Shown piece by piece: positions 56,940 to 64,000 of a stretch of 64,000 nt of DNA. The stretch comes from Ceratodon purpureus. Taxonomy: Eukaryota; Streptophyta; Bryopsida; Pseudoditrichales; Ditrichaceae. Numbering within the stretch: position 1 is the stretch's first letter; each line of letters begins with the position of its first letter. A model generated the notes under the pieces. It searched no databases. It was not told the origin of the DNA and saw only the letters and a list, made by a program, of their open reading frames with translations. The stretch lies in NCBI GenBank assembly GCA_014871385.1, contig CM026425.1:13149668-13213667 (forward strand), written 5' to 3'. A program made the position numbers and the translations under genes.

Positions 56940-57975
56940 TTCGGATGTGTTCATTTTTCCTATTTTCTTGATAAGGAGTTCCTTGAACCCCCTTAGATTT
57001 AGGGTTCGGAGGATTCGGAAGAGTGGTTGAGCAAGTTCTCGATTGTAACGAAATTTGTACAGAGTAGCCGTTAGACCTTAGGAGTGGGTTGAGTCGCACC
57101 AAAAGTTTTGACATAAAGAACGCTACAGATTGCGAGTTTGTAAGGTAGGAGACTTGCAGCTGATCTCTTTGAGCAACCAAGGTTTTGCTCGAGGCACCTG
57201 AATGTGCGCTATGTAATATAATCAGTTTCAAGGTACAAGGAAACATGGAACGATTCCAGACCAACTTGGTAGTTTGCTCTAGAGCGATGCCAATTTCACA
57301 ATATGAATCATTCAGCTTATGTCCTTTCAGCAAATGCATTTTGATTCATTATTTGAAGATGAAGAACCCGCACTTAATGAAGCTAGGTTTTAACGAGTAC
57401 ATGATAACCATAGTTTACAGAACACAGTGGAATATCTTCATGGTCAATAGTGTAAACTCCATCTTTGTAAAAACAATTATCATGTGCACCCTACCTTCAG
57501 ATTTTGCATTTTTCTGAGGCATCCATGGGCTACTTTCAAGAGCAACTCCTCCGGTACCCATCCGGATCTCGGTCTGAAGTTTTCTTTCTCTCGTCTAAAC
57601 CTGTCCATCTCACCCCTCCAAGCCTCCATCGGAGCACTCCCAGTTTGATCCGCAATCCATTTATCATAATCAGACTGCAACAAGAGAGCTCAGGCAACAC
57701 TTTAAATGTTTCAGGCAATTCAATATTGTCGGCTGCTGCTACTCAAGACTTCTCAAGGAAATTGTCTCAGAATCTCTCGTCTACTTCTTCTGAGGCCACA
57801 TCTCGGCGTCCCTCTTCACTTTCTGAACCTGCCTCAGAACAACCTCTGGTATCAAAGTGGCCTTCACGGTCACCTTCCCACATTATACCACACGCAACGA
57901 TCGAGACGCGTATCCATTCAACATCACCACACACCACCTCGGGACGCAGTCACGCAGAAGTCACGCACGCACCCT
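56940..57975. other. Region downstream of the F-box and TNL genes, with a possible exon fragment
   Basis: The F-box and TNL genes converge here. On the minus strand about 57526-57680 reads an exon-like peptide (SDYDKWIADQTGSAPMEAWR, then MDRFRREKENFRPRSGWVPE), preceded by a good acceptor (CTCTTGTTGCAG) and followed by a GT. I do not recognise it. It might be a further exon of the TNL gene or a captured gene fragment. On the plus strand several overlapping open frames are present without family signatures. Confidence 0.3.
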
Positions 57976-60900
57976 TCACTGGATTCCCATGTATCTCGAC
58001 AGCGGCACCTGGGTGGACACAGACTCAAAAAGTTGGGGCAAAGAGGCCACTCGCGGCAGATTCATTAGCAGATCTCCTGTGGAACTGTTTTTCTGTAGGC
58101 AGTTGAATGAGGTTTCCAACATATTGCTACATTTTGTCAACCTACTATTAGTGTCAAAATTGTTCTCCGGCCCCCCGCTGCCCAAGCCGTAGCCTCGCCC
58201 GGCGCTCGCGCCGTAGTACCCCCCGCTCCCGTCCGCCACGGGAAACCCCTCGAAGCCTGCCTGGCCCATCGGACCGCTCTGGAACTCCCTACTACCTATC
58301 ACCGCCTGCATCGACCCCATCCGGGCAGCCAGGAGGATTGCTTGCTCGGTCGACAGCGACGCCGACGAGTCCCCGAGCAACACCTGCGCAATCTCGTCCA
58401 AGATCTGCCTGTTCGAGGCCGACATCCCGCCGCTCCCCGCGTACACGTTCATCGGAGCTGCCTTCATCTCCGGAAACTCGTATGGTACGCCGCCGCAGTA
58501 GAGCCGAGTTGATAACATTTTCGTTATGAGTATCACAGAGCTGATACGAGCCTCGAGACATTGAATAACAGCGGGTAATCTGCGCAATTTACAAAGATCA
58601 ACAATAGAGGTATTTATTAAGTTATCGTGGGCGGGATGTTGGTCAATCCCTGGCAGATGTGAGTCATTGTCTGGCATTGTGGGCTCTTCTGGGAAAAGTT
58701 CAGAGTCCACGTTAGATGAAAAGTCCTGTATGTGTTCTTGATACTCAACCTCCCACTCTTTAGTATGGCTGCATCCAAGATCTCGACGCCATTTCTCATG
58801 CAATTGCAACTCGGTTCTGCCACTAACATTGTCTCTGCTGATGATTCGATTCGGCTTCTTTCTCCAGAAACTCGCTACCCTTGACCGCGACATATACACA
58901 AATGAGGCCTCATCCGAACCGTCTGGAACCTCTGCCAGGTAAGGACATTCGCTAAACAAAATCCCCACGGGAATGGATCTTGTGACCTGAGTAAGTCCCA
59001 AAACCCTCTTCACAGAAAGATTAGCAAGAGTGATAGCCTGCAATTGGCTGCAAAGCCCCAAGCCTTCTAGATTCAGCTCGTCACCGCCACGACCACCATA
59101 GTCGTTGAGTATCCAGAGATAGCGCAATGAACTTAGTGATGTCGCTAAACTCCTGCTTAGTTGTGGACAAAGACGCACATCAGTCTCCAGTGTCCCCAGA
59201 TTCGAGCACCCCTCGATTCTTAGAGGCTCTTTCAAGTTCGAGCAATTTCGTATCGAGATCACACGCAGGAAGGCGCGGAAGGATCCGAAATCAGGCAGAC
59301 GCTTCAGTGATTCGAGTCCCGAAAACAACACAAACCGCAAAGAATCACTCTCTGATGGAAGGGTAAGCGTCTCAAGATTCTTGAGATCGACAAGCTCAAG
59401 ATGACGGAGTCGATCCAGCCCATCCAGATTCAGCTCCCTCACGTGCGTGCAGGATTGCAGCTGTAGCAAAATAAGGGATTCCCACTCCCGTTGTACTCGT
59501 CTTGTTGGAATACGGCCTTCAAACTCAACAATTCGTATCCTGGTCCTTTCATGATTAGGAGGTGCACATTCTCGCACACACCATTCATTCTTCAAGGAGA
59601 CCCCTTTGGTAACAAACCACACCGCAAATTCTTTGTAGAGCTGGTGCATCGTCATCCCCGATCTTATATCCAGCCATTCATTCAAGATGCCCGACCTCTC
59701 CAATCGCTTCAACTGCATGTGCACTCATTTACATTACCGTTAGAGTACATCCATCCAAACACGACTTGCGTAAGCCTGAGTAAAATTGAAAAGTAATGAA
59801 GTCAGCTTCAAAGAAGTGCTTCTGAAAGCAAATAGCCGCCTATGAGTCCCTTGTGTTGAGATGAAACAGATATCGCTCATGAAAACGGCCAACACTGTTG
59901 AAAAAATGAAATCACAGGTACTTACGACTCCCTTCACGAATGCTGGCGGTGAATCCATATGCAATCCTCCGAGCCAAGTGACCCAATCTTCAGCTGACAA
60001 AGAGATAGACACCTTATCTCCGAACAGGGCAATATCCAAGAAGAAGAGCTGCTCGATTTGCTCGAGGCTTTTGAACTGCATCTCCAAAACACCAAATAGA
60101 TCGAGGGAGTAACCTTGGTCAACAGCTTCAAGATACTTCTCCCAAACCGACAAAGATTTCTTGTTGATTGCTTGATTCTGGAAGCAATTTGCCAGTGCTC
60201 GTATGGCCATGGGGTGATATTGTCGTGAGGCCAAGAAATGATACTGTTGGCCCCTGCCCCTTGGAAACCGGCATTGTTCGACACAGAGTGCAAGACCTCG
60301 TCCCTCCTCGCCAGTAAGTGCTGACAGCATCTTCCCTGGTGCAGCCATTTTCAAAAATACAGTTTCTGCTTCCTCTTGAGTCAAACTTGGCACTGGCTTG
60401 CAAAATTTGGAATGAGAGAGTAAACCTTCAACGATATTTTGTCCTCTTGATGTGACTAAGATTCTGCTCTTGGGACAGAATCCCGCCTCGAGGTATGCTC
60501 GGGCTTCATCAAGCGAACGCTGGTCACCAGAAACATTGTCTATAGCCAGAAACACTCCCGATTGCCGCTTTATTCTATCTTGCTCTAGGCAATTTCTCAT
60601 CAAAGTCCTTCCCTGTCATGATTATGCATCAAGTTAACACAATCAGAGGAGGTCATGAAGTCATCAAATTGCATATGACCTAAACAAGTATTAATTGCGA
60701 CAATATTATGTTGTTTCATATTTATCAAAGTCCATGAATATTTTGACAGAAGGTGCCTAGACAACAATGATACGAGCTTAGGGATACTGCACTTCATTAT
60801 CAATCAGCACACATGTTGATATTTCATCTAAGATCTAATCTTAGTCTTTTTCACCACAGCATGGTCAGCTGAGATTGTGAGACCAATGTGTATTACATAA

Positions 60901-62045
60901 ATCCAACCACTTGGATCAGGCTGTATTACCTGATCAACATCCTTCACTCCATCCAGCACATCATTCTTCAAACCCCAAAGCTTCTCCAGCACCTCTTTTT
61001 GCCGCATTAGGGCTTTGGAAGAGTCGCCCAACTCCAAGTGACAGACCCTGCCCATCAACTCCCGATGAAAATAATCATTTAAAGCTTTACACATTGTTGT
61101 CTTGCCGAGGCCGGCCATTCCATACAAACCCAACAGCAACACTCCCGACTTCGTGTCTTCAACAAATAGACTCGACAAATGCTGCAAGAAGCAGAGGAAG
61201 AGGTTTATCAGCATGTAAAATTGTGACACGAGAGAAACACACATCAGTAACAAAAAATCTTGCTTTTCAAAGTTACAGGCTTGATGGAACTGGGATAGCC
61301 CCGTGAAGGAGAGCGGTGTATATGGAGTGAGGGAGAGCAGAATATTCGATATCTTTGAAATGTGAAAACACAGAAACTCTAAAGTGAAAATCAAAGGTTA
61401 CAAAACAGCAAACCTAATGTCTTCACGTACCTCACAAAGTCGATTGTAACCAACCATGCTTTCGGAACTACCATACAGCAAATCTGGAGAGGACAACCGT
61501 AAAATTGCTTGCACGATAGCACTTCTGTACTTCACCTCCGATCGGATTCCAGTACTTGACTTGTGCCGTGCCCTCGGCTTTTCAAAAATGAGACCATTCA
61601 CTTTGGGCAGCGCTAATACGGCATCTCTCCACAGATTCACGTCGATTCTCTTGTCTGTGCTAGCAAACTCTTGCCATTTAGGCATCCAACGCTCGCTTAT
61701 AGACTGCTCATCAAGATCTTCAATTGATAACTTGAAGAACAGAGGGAGCATGTTTAACGATGAATTTTCACTTTTTTTAGCTTCATGAAATTTACCCAAC
61801 TCTATCATTGGCCACTTGGAGGTCAAGAATGTTTCTGACAACACAACAACACCAACATGGCATAGTTTCGCAGCTTCCAAAATCAATGCTGCAAAATCCT
61901 TGCCTTTGGGCAAACTATGACTTCTTTGGTCAAAAAAGGGGAAAGAATAGCCTGTCGCTTCAAGATCCACACACAACTGCTCCACAAAGTTCTTCTCCGC
62001 TCCTGAATGACTTAGGAAAATCTTGTGCTTGGTCTTGTGGAGCAT
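57976..62045 (-). CDS. TIR-NBS-LRR immune receptor with a C-terminal extension
   Basis: Four exons on the minus strand: 61431-62045 (TIR), 60930-61181 (P-loop), 59926-60612 (rest of NB-ARC) and 57976-59712 (end of ARC, LRR, tail); phase 0 throughout, 1096 residues. TIR: KHKIFLSHSGAEKNFVEQL, then SKWPMIELGKF, which keeps the Glu used by NADase TIRs. NB-ARC: GMAGLGKTT P-loop, VFLAIDNV at kinase-2 (second Asp replaced by Asn), SRILVTSRG at RNBS-B, HPMAIRAL in place of GLPLAL, LFFLDIALF at RNBS-D, and TMHQLYKEF in place of MHD. LRRs follow (LRHLELVDLKNLETLTLP and further). From about 58505 down to 58170 the frame enters a GC-rich stretch (MSASNRQILDEIAQVLLG, Gly/Tyr-rich end) unlike the rest. Expected role: intracellular pathogen sensor. 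Whether the tail is truly part of the protein is uncertain. Confidence 0.85.
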
Positions 62046-62153
62046 GAAAAAACTGTAAGAGACAATGTAGTTGGTGAAAGACTGCCTACAAAATCTCTAA
62101 CATGCAACATATTTTATGAGTTAAACCAAACCCAGACACTTAAGGTGTTAGTG

Positions 62154-62184
62154 TATATATATATATATATAGATATATATATTA
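62154..62184 (+). repeat. AT dinucleotide microsatellite
   Basis: A TATATA run of about 31 bases with one G interruption, about 110 bases upstream of the TNL start codon (minus strand), inside its promoter or leader. Confidence 0.85.
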
Positions 62185-62657
62185 AAAAGAGAAGCTAGCT
62201 TAAGCTGTCCATCTGGTTATGGAATTCCATGCTTCAACTGTAGTTCATAACAGATGGCTTACCTCTTTCTCTCCACATGTGCACTTTCGGAAGGCCTTCG
62301 CGAGTCAGCTGGCATGGTTGCCGCGGGGTGACGGCACGAGAATATGGATGGTACTTGCTGCTTATTATTCAGCAACACAACGCCATTTATATCGTCAGAT
62401 ACAAGGTAAAACAACGATCGTTGATTCTCACATGACGACATGTTTACGTGTCTGGTTCATAAAAACAACTAAATCAAATGCCTAAGAGCAGAGCAGATCA
62501 ATTCTCCGCCTCGCAAAACATCAACAAGGGGCAGTGGTCAACACATAGAGTGCTATAGCCTCAGATAAAGGAGCAGTGATCTCACTCAGGACTTCAAGGT
62601 GTCGCTTGATGACACCACAATACAATATATCATAAGCGGAAGACCAACACACTTAAA

Positions 62658-62876
62658 CTAGAGAGTGCGAAAGACAGGAGGATTAGACAGCGCTGCTACC
62701 TCTTCTTCATCGGGCCTCACACTCCGAGCCCGCTTCCTTGAGTCTGAACATGAGTGAGAACCAAGAGCCCGCTTCCTGGAGTCCGAACATAAGTCAGAAC
62801 CATGAGCATCAAGCTTCGGACCTTCAGAACCTGAAACGGTCATAACATTCTCCATCGGTAAAATCAAAGTACACAA
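62658..62876 (-). CDS. Possible 72-codon frame with an internal repeat
   Basis: An ATG-started frame reads MENVMTVSGSEGPKLDAHGS in its first part, then two copies of a CSDSRKRA peptide, then VRPDEEEVAALSNPPVFRTL and stop. At DNA level a unit of about 42 bases is repeated at 62725-62808. It lies upstream of the TNL gene on the same strand. It could be a short lineage-specific protein with a basic nuclear-signal-like motif (SRKRAR), a first exon, or chance. I do not recognise it. Confidence 0.25.
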   Translation of the reverse strand: MCTLILPMENVMTVSGSEGPKLDAHGSDLCSDSRKRALGSHSCSDSRKRARSVRPDEEEVAALSNPPVFRTL

Positions 62877-64000
62877 GTACTACTAGATGGGGCGTCCTTT
62901 ATAAGCGCCACTGCCAGATAAGCTGATGAGGACATTCCACGCCATTAACAACCTATGCACAAAAACGAGAAACGAACGCAACGTCACACATACAGATTCT
63001 TCATGTTGTTATAGTAGCCAATCTTGAGCACGACGTGTACATTAACCCCCTTCGCAGGCAACCTGAAACTAGGATACCGACTTGGAAAAACACTCCTGGT
63101 AGCTCCTCCTCAACGCAAGACTCCAAGTACTCTAGCCATATCCTCCAGCGCGCAAAGCCGGCAATCCGATCCTCGACAATTTCTAACCCTATTCCACTTC
63201 CACACACGTCGAAGACTTTCAACTGTTCCTCCGAAGAAATAAAAACAATGAAAATTGCGAACTAAAAAGTCGGTATCGATCCGCTCACATGCAAGCGCAA
63301 CAATCGTACAGAAGTAGACATACCTGCGCCCCTCCTGGTAGTCCTAAAGATGGGTGCATACCGACACACACGACCAAATTCAGCTCCATTTCTTACAAGC
63401 AAACCCCCACCTTTCGATGATGAAACACACGCTCAATTTTAACAACAGCTCCTCCGTAACCACTCCAAAATGGTCCTGAATTCATATCTCGAGAGACTCA
63501 TGCACACATGTGCAGAAACATGTATCGTGGCTCTGCCCAACAAGCTAGGTCATGCACAGATGAATCAAAGAAGAAATATTTGTCAATTTTGCAGGTGCAT
63601 TCCTGACTCGACGCATTACCGACATTCGGCGTGATCGAAGCTTCTCGGCTATGATGGGTCATGAGTATCGTGATTCGTGACCCTATCGCATATTTTCATG
63701 TTTAAAGTATTTCTCTTTTTAAGTTCAAAATATATATGTTGATATTTGATGATTTCTATTAATCTAAACTGGCTTCTGAGATTGATTTTGATAACTTTTT
63801 ATAAATGTTAAAAGGGATAGAATATAAACATTAGATGTGGGTGAAGGAAATTAACCTCTAAACTTCATGAACTATGTTTCACCAAAAATTGCTCAAGAAT
63901 TGCTATTTTTAATGTAAAAAGCATGAATGAGTACCAGATCATTATTTTTCAATTCTATTTGTAAGATCTTCAATTAGATTATTGTAATAGATAGTTCAAA
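62877..64000. other. Right-hand flank
   Basis: No gene I can support. Two overlapping frames near 63024-63265 lack family signatures. The last 300 bases are strongly AT-rich. The window edge may cut a further gene. Confidence 0.35.

Noticed and set aside
57504-58192. Plus-strand frames of 110-200 codons opposite the TNL tail
   Set aside because: Ser/Pro/Thr-rich with no family match and no splice support; the minus-strand reading fits the TNL better.

Overview
The window is nuclear DNA of a land plant, most likely a moss (Physcomitrium-like). This is inferred from AT-rich, intron-dense genes with 100-500 base GT-AG introns, plant telobox motifs in a promoter, plant-type LRR receptor kinases, a plastid-targeted omega-amidase, and a TIR-NBS-LRR gene whose motifs are looser than in flowering plants. 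The species is not proven by the sequence.

Layout from left to right. 0.4-15.0 kb: two tandem paralogous LRR receptor-like kinase genes (+), with almost one LRR per phase-2 exon, separated by a repeat-bearing spacer. 17.0-18.2 kb (-): an intronless organellar 5'-3' exonuclease with a telobox cluster just upstream. 19.9-26.6 kb (-): DIS3/RRP44, the exosome nuclease with PIN and RNB domains. 27.7-29.3 kb (+): a small gene with one membrane segment that I assembled from tiny exons and could not name; it runs divergently from DIS3. 31.3-38.6 kb (+): a DYRK2-type dual-specificity kinase with a long disordered N-terminus. 39.65-40.24 kb (+): an orphan low-complexity ORF. 42.8-48.55 kb (+): NEMF/Rqc2, a ribosome-associated quality-control factor with a CCHC knuckle. 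51.6-54.35 kb (+): omega-amidase (NIT2-like) with a 16-base microexon and two plausible starts. 55.6-56.9 kb (+): an intronless F-box protein. 58.0-62.0 kb (-): a TIR-NBS-LRR gene whose last exon runs in frame into a GC-rich segment of different character.

Mobile DNA is modest: a 264-base Tourist-like MITE (TAA target duplication), a LINE-type 3' fragment with a zinc motif and a nuclease-like tail, and an LTR fossil. There are several short tandem repeats.

Functionally the window mixes receptor and immune genes (two LRR-RLKs, one TNL) with housekeeping genes for RNA decay (DIS3), nascent-chain quality control (NEMF), organelle DNA maintenance (exonuclease) and nitrogen metabolism (omega-amidase). 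No operon-like logic links them. Exon coordinates for the assembled genes come from reading splice sites and intron phases by eye. The RLK-B, NEMF, omega-amidase and TNL models each sum to a whole number of codons.
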